This document shows, piece by piece, positions 31,394 through 40,739 of a stretch of 64,000 bases of DNA. The stretch is from Lonsdalea populi (GTDB taxonomy: Bacteria > Pseudomonadota > Gammaproteobacteria > Enterobacterales > Enterobacteriaceae). Each line of letters opens with the position of its first letter. Within the stretch, counting starts at the first letter, position 1. The notes beneath the pieces are model-generated. The model saw only the letters and a list, made by a program, of their open reading frames with translations, searched no databases and was not told the DNA's origin. The stretch spans positions 1,054,001 to 1,118,000 of the forward strand of contig NZ_CP065534.1 of assembly GCF_015999465.1 (NCBI RefSeq), read 5' to 3'. The translations under genes and the position numbers were made by a program.

Positions 31394-33176
31394 TTCACAT
31401 CCGCTCTGGCCGACGCTGAAACGTCTACTGGCCTACGGCTCACCCTGGCGTAAGCCGCTGGCGGTAGGCGTGGTGATGCTCTGGGTTGCGGCGGCGGCTG
31501 AAGTCGCAGGACCCATACTCATCAGTTATTTTATCGACCATCTCGTCTCAAAAGGGCAGTTCCCGCTGATGTTGGCCAGCGGTTTGGCGGCAGTTTACGT
31601 GTTGCTGCAACTCCTCGCCGCATCACTGCACTACCTGCAATCGTTGACCTTTAATCGGGTTGCGGTGGGCGTCGTACAGCAATTACGCATCGATGTGATG
31701 GACGCCGCGTTACGTCAACCGCTGTCGACGTTCGATACTCAGCCTGTCGGGCAACTGATTTCCCGGGTGACGAACGATACGGAAGTGGTCCGGGATCTCT
31801 ACGTGATGGTGGTGGCGACGGTGCTGCGCAGCGCGGCGCTCATCAGCGCCATGATGGTGGCGATGTTCAGCCTTGATTGGCGTATGGCGCTCGTTGCGCT
31901 GACCATTTTTCCGGCTGTGATGGTGGTGATGGTTATTTACCAGCGCTATAGTACGCCCATCGTGCGCCGTGTGCGTAGTTATCTGGCGGATATCAACGAT
32001 GGCTTTAACGAAGTCATCAGTGGTATGAGCGTCATTCAGCAATTTCGTCAGCAGGCTCGGTTCGGCAAACGCCTGAGTGAAGTCAGTCAAAAGCACTATT
32101 TAGCGCGTATGCAAACGCTGCGTCTGGAAGGCTTTCTGTTACGTCCGCTGCTGAGCCTGTTTTCCGCGTTGGTGATGTGCGGGCTTCTGTTGCAGTTCGG
32201 CTTTAGCTCGGTCGGCTCGGTAGGTGTTGGCGTGTTATATGCCTTCATTAACTATCTTGGACGGCTCAACGAACCCTTGATTGAGCTGACGACTCAGCAG
32301 TCGATGCTGCAGCAAGCCGTCGTGGCCGGAGAGCGTATTTTCGCGCTGATGGATGGCACGCGTCAGGATTATGGCGACGATTTACGTCCCCTAGCCAGCG
32401 GGCGCATTGATATCGGCGATGTAACTTTCTCTTACCGCAGCGGCAAGCCGGTATTACGTAACATCAATCTGCACATCCCTGATAAGGGATTTGTCGCGCT
32501 GGTGGGGCATACCGGCAGCGGCAAGAGCACGCTGGCGAATCTGCTTATGGGGTATTACACCCCCGATATTGGCGTCATTCGGCTGGATCAGCGTCCGCTG
32601 CCGACGTTGTCTCACACCGTGCTGCGCAGCAATGTGGCAATGGTTCAGCAGGATCCGGTGGTCCTCGCGGACTCGGTCTATGCAAACGTCACGTTGGGTC
32701 GAGATATCGATGAAGAGAACGTGTGGCACGTGCTGAAAATGGTGCAACTGGCTGAGCTGGTCAGGGATATGCCTGAGGGGATTCATAGCCGAATCGGCGA
32801 GCAGGGTAATAACCTTTCCGTGGGGCAAAAACAGCTGCTTGCGCTGGCCCGCGTACTGGTGAATTCGCCTAAAGTGCTCATTCTTGATGAGGCGACCGCT
32901 AATATCGATTCTGGAACCGAACAAGCTATCCAGAAGGCGCTACGGTTGATTAGAGTTCAAACCACGCTGGTGGTCATCGCCCACCGCTTATCCACCATCG
33001 TCGAGGCGGACAATATTCTGGTGCTTAACCACGGAGAAATTGCTGAGCAGGGAACACATATGCAATTGCTGGCTCAGCAAGGACGTTATTATCAGATGTA
33101 TCAGCTACAGCTGGCAGGACAAGCCCTTGCAGAGGCTAAACGCTACGACACTGACACTGCGGAGATGTCTTTCTAG
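31386..33176 (+). CDS. mdlB: Multidrug-type ABC transporter ATP-binding/permease protein MdlB
   Basis: A 596-residue exporter half-transporter, similar to E. coli MdlB (593). It has a six-helix membrane domain, then an ATPase with Walker [10 protein letters not shown], signature [13 protein letters not shown] and Walker [14 protein letters not shown] (canonical catalytic glutamate). The start is GTG at 31386, five bases after GAGGAGG and overlapping the end of mdlA. The longer open frame upstream overlaps mdlA extensively and has no homology. It is expected to pair with MdlA. Confidence 0.94.
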   Translation: MNNSHPLWPTLKRLLAYGSPWRKPLAVGVVMLWVAAAAEVAGPILISYFIDHLVSKGQFPLMLASGLAAVYVLLQLLAASLHYLQSLTFNRVAVGVVQQLRIDVMDAALRQPLSTFDTQPVGQLISRVTNDTEVVRDLYVMVVATVLRSAALISAMMVAMFSLDWRMALVALTIFPAVMVVMVIYQRYSTPIVRRVRSYLADINDGFNEVISGMSVIQQFRQQARFGKRLSEVSQKHYLARMQTLRLEGFLLRPLLSLFSALVMCGLLLQFGFSSVGSVGVGVLYAFINYLGRLNEPLIELTTQQSMLQQAVVAGERIFALMDGTRQDYGDDLRPLASGRIDIGDVTFSYRSGKPVLRNINLHIPDKGFVALVGHTGSGKSTLANLLMGYYTPDIGVIRLDQRPLPTLSHTVLRSNVAMVQQDPVVLADSVYANVTLGRDIDEENVWHVLKMVQLAELVRDMPEGIHSRIGEQGNNLSVGQKQLLALARVLVNSPKVLILDEATANIDSGTEQAIQKALRLIRVQTTLVVIAHRLSTIVEADNILVLNHGEIAEQGTHMQLLAQQGRYYQMYQLQLAGQALAEAKRYDTDTAEMSF

Positions 33177-33218
33177 ACTCCCTCTAAACCGCGTCTGATT
33201 GTTGGTACGCACCATAAC

Positions 33219-33240
33219 TTGGCAGAGATTCTCCTGCCAA
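33219..33240. other. Hairpin after mdlB
   Basis: Inverted repeat TTGGCAG / CTGCCAA with an 8-base loop but no T-tract, 42 bases after mdlB. It is possibly a weak terminator. Confidence 0.4.
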
Positions 33241-33269
33241 AAGGTGGCATGCACCGGAATTAGGCGTCA

Positions 33270-33286
33270 CGCACAAAAATGGTGCG
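33270..33286. promoter_or_regulatory. NtrC-binding site upstream of glnK
   Basis: CGCACAAAAATGGTGCG matches the NtrC dyad (compare TGCACCAACATGGTGCT) and lies about 110 bases upstream of the sigma-54 promoter, as for an enhancer. A partial site (GCACCATAACTTGG) lies at 33210 to 33223. Confidence 0.75.
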
Positions 33287-33394
33287 CTGGTTGTGTGCGC
33301 TTTCATTCCTGATCGTCCATACTTTATTCAAACGCGATTTCCGCGATGCGCGCATTCATCACCTTTCACCGCTTTTCCAACGTCGAATCATTTA

Positions 33395-33410
33395 TGGCAC
33401 ATCAATTGCT
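33395..33410 (+). promoter_or_regulatory. Sigma-54 promoter of glnK-amtB
   Basis: TGGCACATCAATTGCT agrees fully with TGGCAC-5 bases-TTGCW, 72 bases before the glnK ATG. Confidence 0.92.
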
Positions 33411-33481
33411 TTCAATGATGGCGTAGAGACATTGGATAGTGACGGCACAGGCCTGAACTTAACGGGTTAAGGGGGATGAGA

Positions 33482-33820
33482 ATGAAACTGGTGACTGTGG
33501 TAATTAAACCATTCAAGTTGGAAGACGTGCGAGAAGCCCTGTCTTCTATTGGTATTCAAGGTCTTACCGTCACAGAGGTGAAGGGGTTCGGACGCCAAAA
33601 GGGCCATGCGGAATTGTACCGCGGCGCGGAATACAGTGTGAACTTCTTGCCTAAAGTGAAAATAGATATCGCTATCGCTGACGATCAGCTCGATGAAGTG
33701 ATTGATGTGATCAGCAAAGCCGCCTACACCGGCAAGATTGGCGACGGTAAGATCTTTGTCGCCGAATTACAGCGCGTCATTCGCATCCGTACCGGCGAAA
33801 CAGATGAAGCTGCACTATAA
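33482..33820 (+). CDS. glnK: Nitrogen regulatory PII protein GlnK
   Basis: A 112-residue PII signalling protein, nearly identical to E. coli GlnK. Tyrosine 51 in the T-loop (AELYRGAEYSVNFLPK) is the uridylylation site. It forms a trimer that reports nitrogen status and plugs the AmtB channel when ammonium rises. The ATG at 33482 is spaced correctly from AGGGGG; an ATG six bases earlier would sit on the ribosome site. It is cotranscribed with amtB from a sigma-54 promoter. Confidence 0.98.
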   Translation: MKLVTVVIKPFKLEDVREALSSIGIQGLTVTEVKGFGRQKGHAELYRGAEYSVNFLPKVKIDIAIADDQLDEVIDVISKAAYTGKIGDGKIFVAELQRVIRIRTGETDEAAL

Positions 33821-33854
33821 CAACTACCTGATTTAGCCTTATAAATAGGGATGA

Positions 33855-35153
33855 ATGAAAATGAAAAAACTATCCTTCTTGTCTGGTCTGGGTACCGCAG
33901 CTATGCTCCCAGCATGCGCCATGGCAGACACTGCAGCACCAGTGATTGATAAAGCCGATAATGCTTTCATGATGATTTGTACTGCTTTGGTGCTTTTTAT
34001 GACCATTCCGGGTATTGCGCTGTTCTACGGCGGTTTGATTCGTTCTAAAAACGTCCTGTCCGTACTGTCCCAGGTTATTGTCGCCTTCGCGCTGGTTTGT
34101 CTGCTATGGGTCACCTATGGCTACAGCGTTGCGTTCAGCTCTGGCAACGCCTTTTTCGGCGGTCTAAGCAACTTTATGCTGAATGGCATCGATATTAATT
34201 CTCAGAGCGGTACGTTCTACCAGTACATCCACGTCGCCTTCCAAGGCTCCTTCGCGTGCATCACCGTTGCTCTCGTAATTGGTGCTCTGGCGGAGCGTAT
34301 TCGTTTCTCCGCCGCGCTGATTTTTGTGGTCCTGTGGCTAACATTGTCCTACCTGCCAATGACTCACATGGTATGGGGTGGCGGCTATTTGGCTGCTGAC
34401 GGCGCCCTAGACTTTGCAGGTGGCACTGTAGTGCATATCAACGCCGCAGTTGCGGGGCTGGTTGGCGCGATCTTGCTGGGTAAACGCGTTGGCTTCGGCA
34501 AAGAAGCATTCAAACCTCATAATCTGCCGATGGTGTGCATCGGTACCGCTATCCTGTATATCGGTTGGTTCGGCTTCAACGCCGGTTCTGCCAGTTCTGC
34601 CAACAATATCGCCGGTCTGGCATTTTTGACAACGGTGATCGCTACTGCGGCCGCGATTCTGGCTTGGGTGGTTGGTGAATGGGTTCTGCGTGGCAAGCCT
34701 TCTCTGCTGGGCGCATGCTCCGGTTGTATCGCAGGTTTGGTTGCGATTACGCCTGCAGCGGGCACGGTCGGCGTAGGCGGTGCGATGGTCATTGGTTTCG
34801 CGGGCGGCTTTGCTGGTCTGTGGGGTGTGACAGTGTTAAAACGTTGGCTGCGTGTTGACGATCCGTGCGACGTTTTCGGCATTCACGGCGTCTGCGGTAT
34901 CGTCGGCTGCATTCTGACGGGCGTCTTCACCTCGTCTTCCTTGGGCGGCGTAGGTTACGCAGAGGGTGTCACCATGGCCCGTCAGGTCTGGGTACAGCTG
35001 TTTAGCGTGATCGTTTCTATCGTATGGTCTGGCGTAGCCGCATTCATTGCCTTCAAAGTCGCTGATATGGCCGTTGGTCTGCGCGTACCGGAAGAGCAAG
35101 AACGTGAAGGGCTGGATGTTAACAGCCACGGCGAAAACGCATACAACCAATAA
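33855..35153 (+). CDS. amtB: Ammonium transporter AmtB
   Basis: A 432-residue membrane protein, close to E. coli AmtB (428). It has a signal peptide (first about 24 residues, ending AMADTAAP), eleven transmembrane helices and the twin pore histidines in MTHMVWGGG and DVFGIHGVCG. The C-terminal tail LRVPEEQEREGLDVNSHGEN interacts with GlnK and is nearly identical to the E. coli tail. It follows glnK by 34 bases. The start may be 33855 or the ATG six bases later, which has the better ribosome-site spacing. Confidence 0.97.
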   Translation: MKMKKLSFLSGLGTAAMLPACAMADTAAPVIDKADNAFMMICTALVLFMTIPGIALFYGGLIRSKNVLSVLSQVIVAFALVCLLWVTYGYSVAFSSGNAFFGGLSNFMLNGIDINSQSGTFYQYIHVAFQGSFACITVALVIGALAERIRFSAALIFVVLWLTLSYLPMTHMVWGGGYLAADGALDFAGGTVVHINAAVAGLVGAILLGKRVGFGKEAFKPHNLPMVCIGTAILYIGWFGFNAGSASSANNIAGLAFLTTVIATAAAILAWVVGEWVLRGKPSLLGACSGCIAGLVAITPAAGTVGVGGAMVIGFAGGFAGLWGVTVLKRWLRVDDPCDVFGIHGVCGIVGCILTGVFTSSSLGGVGYAEGVTMARQVWVQLFSVIVSIVWSGVAAFIAFKVADMAVGLRVPEEQEREGLDVNSHGENAYNQ

Positions 35154-35193
35154 TCAGTATCTGGAGGCGTGTATCGCACGCACGCCTCGACTG

Positions 35194-35237
35194 CCACAAA
35201 AAACCACCCGTCGGTTACTGCGGGTGGTTTTTTGTGG
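35194..35237. terminator. Bidirectional terminator between amtB and tesB
   Basis: A perfect 17-bp stem (35194 to 35210 with 35221 to 35237) and 10-base loop. It contains internal A6 and T6 runs, so it works for both convergent genes. Confidence 0.93.
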
Positions 35238-35257
35238 AAAGTCATGAGGTAGAGCGG

Positions 35258-36121
35258 TTATGCGTTGCGTCGCCGAATGACGCCCTCTTGCATGCTGGAG
35301 GCAATAAGCACGCCGTCTCGAGTGTAGAACTGGCCTCGGACTAACCCTCTGGCACCGGAGGCCGATGGGCTGTCGACCGCATAAAGCAGCCAGTCATCCA
35401 TACGGAATGGTCGATGGAACCACATTGAGTGATCGATAGTGGCGACTTGCATACCGGGCTCGAGAAAACCGACGCCGTGGGGTTGGAGTGCAGTCAGCAG
35501 GCAATTGCAGTCGGAGGTATATCCCAAAAGGTACTGGTGAACACGCTCATCGTCAGTCAGTTTACCGTTAGCGCGACACCAGACGTGGCGGATAGGCGGT
35601 TCAACTTCCCCTTTTAGCGGGTTATGGAATTTTACCGGTCGCATTTCGATAGGGTGTTCTTTAGTGAACGTCGCTTTCAATTGAGGCGGCAGCAAATGAG
35701 CCAGACTCTGGGCTATATCTTGCTCCGAAGGCAAGCTTTCAGGCATAGGCACCTGTGGCATCACGCTCTGGTGTTCAAAACCCGACTCTGGCTGCTGGAA
35801 TGAGGCGGTCATATGAAAAATAGGACGGCCATTCTGAATTGCATCTACACGAAGCGTGCTGAAGCTCTTACCTTCGCGCAGGGTAGTAACCTGATAGATA
35901 ATGGGCTTATGACTTTCTCCCGGCAAAAGAAAGTAGCAGTGGAAAGAGTGTACGCTGCGTTGCTTGGATACTGTCTGTTTCGCCGCCGAAAGCGCCTGAC
36001 CGACAACCTGGCCGCCAAAGACTTGTCGCAACCCTAAATCCTGACTTTGACCACGAAATAAACCTTCCTCGATTTTTTCTAGATTCAGCAAATCGAGAAG
36101 CTGTTGTAGTGCCTGACTCAT
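35258..36121 (-). CDS. tesB: Acyl-CoA thioesterase II
   Basis: A 287-residue double-hotdog thioesterase, one residue longer than E. coli TesB. It cleaves acyl-CoA esters to free acid and CoA in the cytoplasm. It shows the conserved [22 protein letters not shown] near the N-terminus (about residues 23 to 44) and [12 protein letters not shown] containing the catalytic aspartate (about residue 204). The chosen start gives [16 protein letters not shown], matching E. coli; the longer frame upstream adds unrelated residues. It is convergent with amtB. Confidence 0.96.
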   Translation of the reverse strand: MSQALQQLLDLLNLEKIEEGLFRGQSQDLGLRQVFGGQVVGQALSAAKQTVSKQRSVHSFHCYFLLPGESHKPIIYQVTTLREGKSFSTLRVDAIQNGRPIFHMTASFQQPESGFEHQSVMPQVPMPESLPSEQDIAQSLAHLLPPQLKATFTKEHPIEMRPVKFHNPLKGEVEPPIRHVWCRANGKLTDDERVHQYLLGYTSDCNCLLTALQPHGVGFLEPGMQVATIDHSMWFHRPFRMDDWLLYAVDSPSASGARGLVRGQFYTRDGVLIASSMQEGVIRRRNA

Positions 36122-36330
36122 CATTATCAGCCTTGTCAGTAATACGCCATGTTGCGGGTCCTTGTAGCGATAACCACATGACCCCACTTTTTTGTTTTTG
36201 GTTCTTTCTGTCATCCCTTATGAAAATATCAAGATATTGAACCATAATTAAAACGCCGAGTGGTTCTTGCTACTTAGCGGTCATCGGTTTTCGCCGAAGG
36301 CCAGATAAATGATAAAGGGAGACTTACCAA

Positions 36331-36903
36331 ATGAAATTATGGCATATCTTGGGCGGTATCATGGTATCGATCGGCTTGGTTGGGTGTGCAGATAAAAGTG
36401 ATAGTGGTGTAGCTCCGGATGTCAGAGGCCCTATCCCGGCGAGTGGCAGCTATCTGCCCGGTATTGCGCAGCCTTCCGTGACCGGTACGGTGAATATTCG
36501 ACAAAAAATCGCACTGCCAGCGGATGCTGTGTTAACGGTGACCGTTTCAGATGCCTCATTAGCTGACGCACCTTCGAAAATCATTGCCCAGCGGGTGACA
36601 TTGACTCACGGAAAACAGTCGCCTTTCAACTTCGTTCTGCCTTATAACCCGAACGATATCCAACCTAACGCACGAGTGCTTTTGAGCGCTGCAGTCGCCA
36701 TCAACCACCGTGTCACACTGATTACAGAAAGCGTTGTTCCTGTTATCAATAATGGCGTTCGTTCCGCCGAATTGACCTTGGTTCCGGTGGAGTCTGTTCC
36801 TGTGCCGGCTAACCCGTCAGTACCGTTAGCGGCCGGAACGGATGTCCACAGCGGAGCTACGGTGCCGCCCCTTGGCGGTACTACCGTGTCACCGATCCAG
36901 TAA
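36331..36903 (+). CDS. ybaY: YbaY family lipoprotein
   Basis: A 190-residue lipoprotein, the same length as E. coli YbaY. The signal ends in the lipobox LVGC (cysteine at about residue 19). The central domain (about residues 45 to 155; VTVSDASLADAPSKIIAQ, LSAAVAINHRV) belongs to the type III secretion pilotin-like YscW/YbaY family. The C-terminus is low-complexity, rich in Pro, Val and Thr. The function is unknown; an outer-membrane assembly role is possible. The ribosome site AGGGAG precedes the ATG. It ends 20 bases from the convergent ybaZ. Confidence 0.93.
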   Translation: MKLWHILGGIMVSIGLVGCADKSDSGVAPDVRGPIPASGSYLPGIAQPSVTGTVNIRQKIALPADAVLTVTVSDASLADAPSKIIAQRVTLTHGKQSPFNFVLPYNPNDIQPNARVLLSAAVAINHRVTLITESVVPVINNGVRSAELTLVPVESVPVPANPSVPLAAGTDVHSGATVPPLGGTTVSPIQ

Positions 36904-36923
36904 TCAACGGCGGGCGAGCAAAT

Positions 36924-37244
36924 TTACTCGGTTGGTCGCCAACGAAATAGGTCGAGATCAATTTTGCCTGCCAAATTAAATCTTATTCCTTCCGTCACCA
37001 GCGCTTTTTTTTGGCGCTGGTGACTAGGTCCCGCCAACGATAGCTCGCCTTTTCGATTGACCACCCGGTGCCAGGGGAGCGTTGTTCCTTCAGGCAGATT
37101 ACGCAATACTGCGCCGACTTGACGAGCAGCCCGCGGCGAACCGGCCAAGTGCGCAATATCCCCGTAGGTTGCGACTTGACCAAAGGGGATCGCCGCAATG
37201 ATATGAAAAACGCGTTGTCGAAAGTTATCTTCGTGGGGCGACAT
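36924..37244 (-). CDS. ybaZ: Alkyltransferase-like protein YbaZ (Atl)
   Basis: A 106-residue member of the alkyltransferase-like family. It resembles the C-terminal domain of O6-alkylguanine-DNA alkyltransferase, with the helix-turn-helix AGSPRAARQVGAVL, but has PWHRV where the alkyltransferase has its reactive PCHRV. It therefore binds O6-alkylguanine lesions without repairing them and flags them for nucleotide excision repair. The start at 37244 (MSPHEDNFRQRV) fits homologues; the longer upstream frame is unsupported. Confidence 0.93.
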   Translation of the reverse strand: MSPHEDNFRQRVFHIIAAIPFGQVATYGDIAHLAGSPRAARQVGAVLRNLPEGTTLPWHRVVNRKGELSLAGPSHQRQKKALVTEGIRFNLAGKIDLDLFRWRPTE

Positions 37245-37338
37245 AGCGTATGGATATCCTGTTTGCCATGAGACTGATAAATAGCGCATGGTATCAAGCA
37301 AGTTATGGATAAGAAAACAGCGGTTACGTTGTGTCGGC

Positions 37339-37367
37339 TTGCAATTGACTAGGCCATCGCTGATAAT
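37339..37367 (+). promoter_or_regulatory. Probable ffs promoter
   Basis: TTGCAA and GATAAT with a 17-base spacer. Transcription would begin about 24 bases before the mature 4.5S RNA, matching the known need for 5' trimming by RNase P. Confidence 0.65.
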
Positions 37368-37398
37368 GCCCACCGCTTCGCAGTGCGGAGCCGTCAAT

Positions 37399-37512
37399 GG
37401 AGGCCCTGTTGGTTCTCCCGCAACACTAACCTGTGGACTCGGTCAGGTCCGGAAGGAAGCAGCCGCAGCAGGCGATGTGTGTGCCGGGATGTAGCTGGCG
37501 GGGCCTCCGCCA
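37399..37512 (+). ncRNA. ffs: 4.5S RNA of the signal recognition particle
   Basis: A 114-base RNA gene that aligns end to end with E. coli ffs. The ends pair (GGAGGCC / GGCCTCC), and the conserved Ffh-binding apex is present: GGTCAGGTCCGGAAGGAAG at 37441 and downstream GCAGCC, with GTGTGCCGGGATGTAGCTGG on the 3' side. It joins Ffh to target inner-membrane proteins to the translocon. The end positions are by alignment and could shift by one or two bases. Confidence 0.96.
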
Positions 37513-37850
37513 TTTCAGATGTTTCCTGCCTCTTTTCCCTTTCTTGTTTTTTATTTTTCAGAATGACCGTTGTTTAGGAATCTGACGTTACCTTGTTTTT
37601 AATTTATTGGACGCTACCGGATTTAAGCATTGAAACCATTGAAGGTAAGTTTATAAAAAGACATATCTCAATCGGTAGGGTGGTGTTTCATGAAATGGAT
37701 GTTAAGTTGTTTCAGATGAATTAAGGAAGAAATACGCACATACGAGTTGTTACTAATTTTAGCATATTGCTTAATTTTTCTAATAAGAAAAAGGCCGATC
37801 ATGATATCGGCTCAATGTACTTTTAGCTTAACTTGGGTGATTAATACGTA
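37513..37850. other. Intergenic region between ffs and hha
   Basis: An AT-rich 338-base stretch with no gene seen. It contains the hha terminator near its right end. Confidence 0.65.
37788..37811 (-). terminator. hha terminator
   Basis: On the minus strand, GCCGAT / ATCGGC with a 6-base loop is followed by CTTTTT, about 40 bases after the hha stop. Confidence 0.8.
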
Positions 37851-38054
37851 TTAACGCACGTATTTCCATACGGCGGTGGGAACTTTATCGTAGAGCTTAT
37901 TCATGGTCAGCTCGGCCAAACGGTGGTCCGCCGCGGAATAGAACATTTCTAACTCATCGTTTGAGAGTTCATACTTGTTTTTTTCAATAACTCGTTCAAG
38001 AGTGTCAATGGTTGTGCATTTGCGCAAACGCATCAAGTAATCTATTTTTTTCAT
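37851..38054 (-). CDS. hha: Hemolysin expression modulator Hha
   Basis: A 67-residue small nucleoid-associated regulator, five residues shorter at the N-terminus than E. coli Hha but otherwise alike ([28 protein letters not shown] and [17 protein letters not shown]). Hha has no DNA-binding domain of its own. It docks on H-NS through its charged surface and helps silence horizontally acquired and virulence genes. It follows tomB in the same operon after a 52-base gap. A ribosome site AAAGG precedes the ATG. Confidence 0.95.
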   Translation of the reverse strand: MKKIDYLMRLRKCTTIDTLERVIEKNKYELSNDELEMFYSAADHRLAELTMNKLYDKVPTAVWKYVR

Positions 38055-38106
38055 AATAACCTTTATGATTTTTCCTGGGTTAAATAAGTATAAGGCAAAT
38101 AATTTC

Positions 38107-38475
38107 TTAAGTTCTTACTGTTGCATAGTTGCTCTTTTCTGAGAGCATTCTGAATAATTGCGACTTAGATTTTTGCCATCTCCGCAGCTCTGCATCATTA
38201 ATGCCGTAATTGCTAAAAAGAATATAAGTATCGTCTAGATATTTTTCAACCCGCATGTACAACTCTTCATCATCCGGATATTTAATTTTATAGGTGCCAA
38301 TAAAGGCCGCAATGTGCTCAATAAGTTCATTGAGTTGAAGATTTATTGCGGAGGTCGGATCATTCACCCAGCCGTGATTACTGTCACCTAGAGTCGCGAT
38401 ACTTTCATCGCGCAGATTCTCACACAAGAATCTGAGTTGGGCAATATCATAATGTTTGGGTGAGTACTCATCCAT
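38107..38475 (-). CDS. tomB: Hha toxicity modulator / biofilm regulator TomB
   Basis: A 122-residue acidic protein similar to E. coli TomB (YbaJ). The core [27 protein letters not shown] (about residues 32 to 58) and [15 protein letters not shown] are highly conserved; the C-terminus diverges. It is paired with hha and attenuates Hha effects, affecting biofilm formation and conjugation in E. coli. GGAGGGA lies before the ATG. It is the first gene of the tomB-hha operon, preceded by a long AT-rich region. Confidence 0.94.
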   Translation of the reverse strand: MDEYSPKHYDIAQLRFLCENLRDESIATLGDSNHGWVNDPTSAINLQLNELIEHIAAFIGTYKIKYPDDEELYMRVEKYLDDTYILFSNYGINDAELRRWQKSKSQLFRMLSEKSNYATVRT

Positions 38476-39551
38476 TTCAATCCCTCCGTTAAGCCATGGT
38501 TCAGTCTTACTTAGGGTTTACTCCTGCCTTAGCAGGTAAAGCGATGAATTGCATAAGAGAGATTACACTCTGCCGTCCTCAATAGACCAACTAAGGATAA
38601 CACGGTGAATGTAAAGAATGTCCTCACGCCATTGTAAAAATCATTCCGTAACAACTATAGCAAAGAACGTGTAGGTTCGCACAGCGCGGACATTTTATGT
38701 AGCAATTGCTGTTATCGAACTCACCGTTTAAATTTTGTAATGTATTCATTGAGTCACAAGACTATTTAAAGTCCCTTTTAAGGGTAGTCTTTACGATGTT
38801 AATTAGTTTTCCCAAAATTGAATGTAAGGCATTTATATAAAGTGTAACAAAAATAGCATCAGAAAATTACAACGGTGTTGACTGAAAGGCGGGTGGTATA
38901 GGGACTCTGATTCTCCTATGGGGGTCAAAAGGCCGACGGTGCTTAAAGGCAATAGAACAAAATAGGCTGATTCATTAACAGTTAGTGGGTTACCTAATTG
39001 TTAAAACCACAAGAGCGAGAGAGGTTTCTTCAAGTTTGATTGTTTGATTATTGATTGCAGCATAGAAGTCCGATGAGTTATTCATTAGTTTTTTTTATTT
39101 TTCTGGTCCTGAACCGCAATAAACCGAGGGTTACTTTTACAAATGACGTAAATTTGTCGTGCTGTCTAAAACGATCCAATCCTTGTGGAGATTCTAGCGC
39201 TGCGCAGTGAGCTTAATACCTGCATGAAGTTTCCCCCGTCTTTAAGATATAAGAAAACAACTTTATCTTTTTTGGGAGCGTATTGTGCCTCCCTTTTTGA
39301 ATACTCATTTGCTCATCTGCGCAGTAAAGATGAGAGGCTATAGAAACCTCAATGGTGACACTGAGATAAAATTTCTCCTCATATTCATGGTTTTTTGCGT
39401 TGTTATCCTGGAACCTGCGGTGTAGTTGGTGATTACGCTGTTGTCATGGGAAAACAAAGTGAGGTAATGGGGAGGCATATATTAAGTAGTATTATATGTC
39501 ATTTTTCATGTTATGTTATAACAAAGATCGCCCTTTTTTTATTTGCCGACC
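38476..39551. other. AT-rich gene-free interval upstream of tomB
   Basis: About 1.08 kb with no open frame of useful size on either strand and many A/T runs. It must contain the tomB-hha promoter. A 32-base inverted repeat (38759 to 38790: AGACTA outer arms, CCCTT / AAGGG inner arms) is the only strong structure I see. The composition suggests H-NS binding or decayed foreign DNA. The right edge is an insertion-sequence relic. Confidence 0.6.
38759..38790. repeat. Nested inverted repeat in the tomB upstream region
   Basis: The outer arms AGACTA / TAGTCT enclose an inner CCCTT / AAGGG hairpin, followed by TT. It could be a terminator-like or cruciform element; its role is unknown. Confidence 0.4.
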
Positions 39552-40696
39552 ACTGTGACTTGTAGTCATGGGGTTCTTTTAAGACTGCAGGTCGAGACTG
39601 AGATATTTTGGCCTTTCATGCCATGAGACTTTCAACGCCATCTTTTGCCTCTGGTTAGGCCTTATCGGCCCGCATTCTGCCAGTAGCAGCAGACAAAACA
39701 GCATCATCTTCCTCATATTCTGCGCCGTCGCCGCCAGCAGGCATTGCACCCACTTTCTTCATCCCCAGGAACCGCGCATAGCAATAGCCATGATGTTGTT
39801 TCGCATCCGTGAAGCTCCGTTCTAACGTATCCTTGCGCCGCGCGTATATCGTTTTACCCCATTTTGTCTACCTTAGCGCATTCGCTTTCTCCTTTGCCTC
39901 TTCGCGCACATGTCGGGTGAGAGTCTTCTGCATCTCACTGTTTTTTATGTGCTTACTTCGAAAATGGAAGGCAGGGCATTTTCCGGCATCAGACCATAGT
40001 GTCGGTAGCCGTTACGGTCTGTTGTACTGTACATCAGTCACTTTTCCGCTATAAGGCTGGCTGTCATGCACGTTGCCCGGTGTGACATGTGTATCCATGA
40101 TGATGCCGTATTTCTCCTCTGTCGCGCGGTGCTAGATGGAAGAAGCGCTGCGGCTTGTTGTCCCGGTGTATGAAGCCGCTTTGCGGGGCGGTGCTGACTC
40201 GGGTGTTCTTAACGGAGGCTTCGCTTTTCGTCTACTTTTTTATGGCGGGCGGCGGTTTTTTTCGTGTTTTTCCGGCCGGCCTCCACTGCGGAGTTAAGCT
40301 GTTCCATATATTCGTTTACCCTTTCAGGGCGCCATTCGTTTACCCCCCTTGCGTGGGTTGGCGTTGGCTTTCAGGTACTGTCGGTATAAAGCGCCCGGCC
40401 ATTGGCGATACCATTTACCCGCGCCAGCTCGACGACAGGGCCAAAATCTGCTGGACGACACTGCTGTCTTTGAAGTAGCGGAGGCCGTTCTCGCTGAGGG
40501 GGCGGTGTGCGGATAAATTTAAGTCGATGGCGGCATCAATCTTGCGTACCAGATGGTCTTCGGGGGTCTTCGAGGGTAACCATTTCTAACGGATATTGCC
40601 GTGGGGGCGAGTTCTCTGAGTATGGAGGTCAGTCCGTTTTTGCACTGACCATATAGATCAAATTCCTGGCCGGGAGGCCAGGACTTTGTCACAGTT
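39552..40696 (-). mobile_element. Decayed IS1182-family insertion sequence
   Basis: About 1.15 kb bounded by outward-facing ACTGTGAC at both ends (39552 to 39559 and, inverted, 40689 to 40696), with weaker matching further in. The interior encodes fragments of an IS1182-type transposase on the minus strand. Intact members are usually longer (about 1.6 kb or more), so internal DNA has been lost. The right end lies six bases from the acrB terminator hairpin. I saw no clear target duplication. Confidence 0.75.
39590..40650 (-). pseudogene. IS1182-family transposase, broken
   Basis: Minus-strand fragments in shifting frames, in order: TPEDHLVRKIDAAIDLNLSA, ALYTDST, EYMEQLNSAVEAGRKN, APQSGFIHRDNKPQRFFHL, GIIMDTHVTPGNVHDSQPY, YARRKDTLERSFTDAKQHHG and QCLLAATAQNMRKMMLF. 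These are landmarks of the IS1182 transposase (DDE family). At least three frameshifts, several stop codons and a missing internal segment between the DSQPY and YARRK blocks make it inactive. The boundaries are approximate. Confidence 0.8.
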
Positions 40697-40702
40697 TGGA
40701 GA

Positions 40703-40720
40703 GGCCGCTTTAGCGGCCTA
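40703..40720. terminator. Terminator-like hairpin after acrB
   Basis: Stem AGGCCGC / GCGGCCT with a 4-base loop, 20 bases after the acrB stop. On the acrB strand the hairpin is followed by CTCCAA and then the IS end, so the usual T-tract is missing. Confidence 0.5.
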
Positions 40721-40739
40721 TTTTGACTGAGGATGCGAG

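Larger units (their letters stand above)
33177..33481. other. Intergenic control region of glnK-amtB
   Basis: This 305-base gap has no gene. It contains the post-mdlB hairpin, an NtrC-type site and a sigma-54 promoter, all listed separately. Confidence 0.8.

Noticed and set aside
37851..38475. hha-tomB as a novel toxin-antitoxin module
   Set aside because: It is the standard, widely conserved enterobacterial pair and not a new system.
39809..40478. Two plus-strand frames in the region between tomB and acrB
   Set aside because: They are antisense to recognisable IS1182 transposase fragments.
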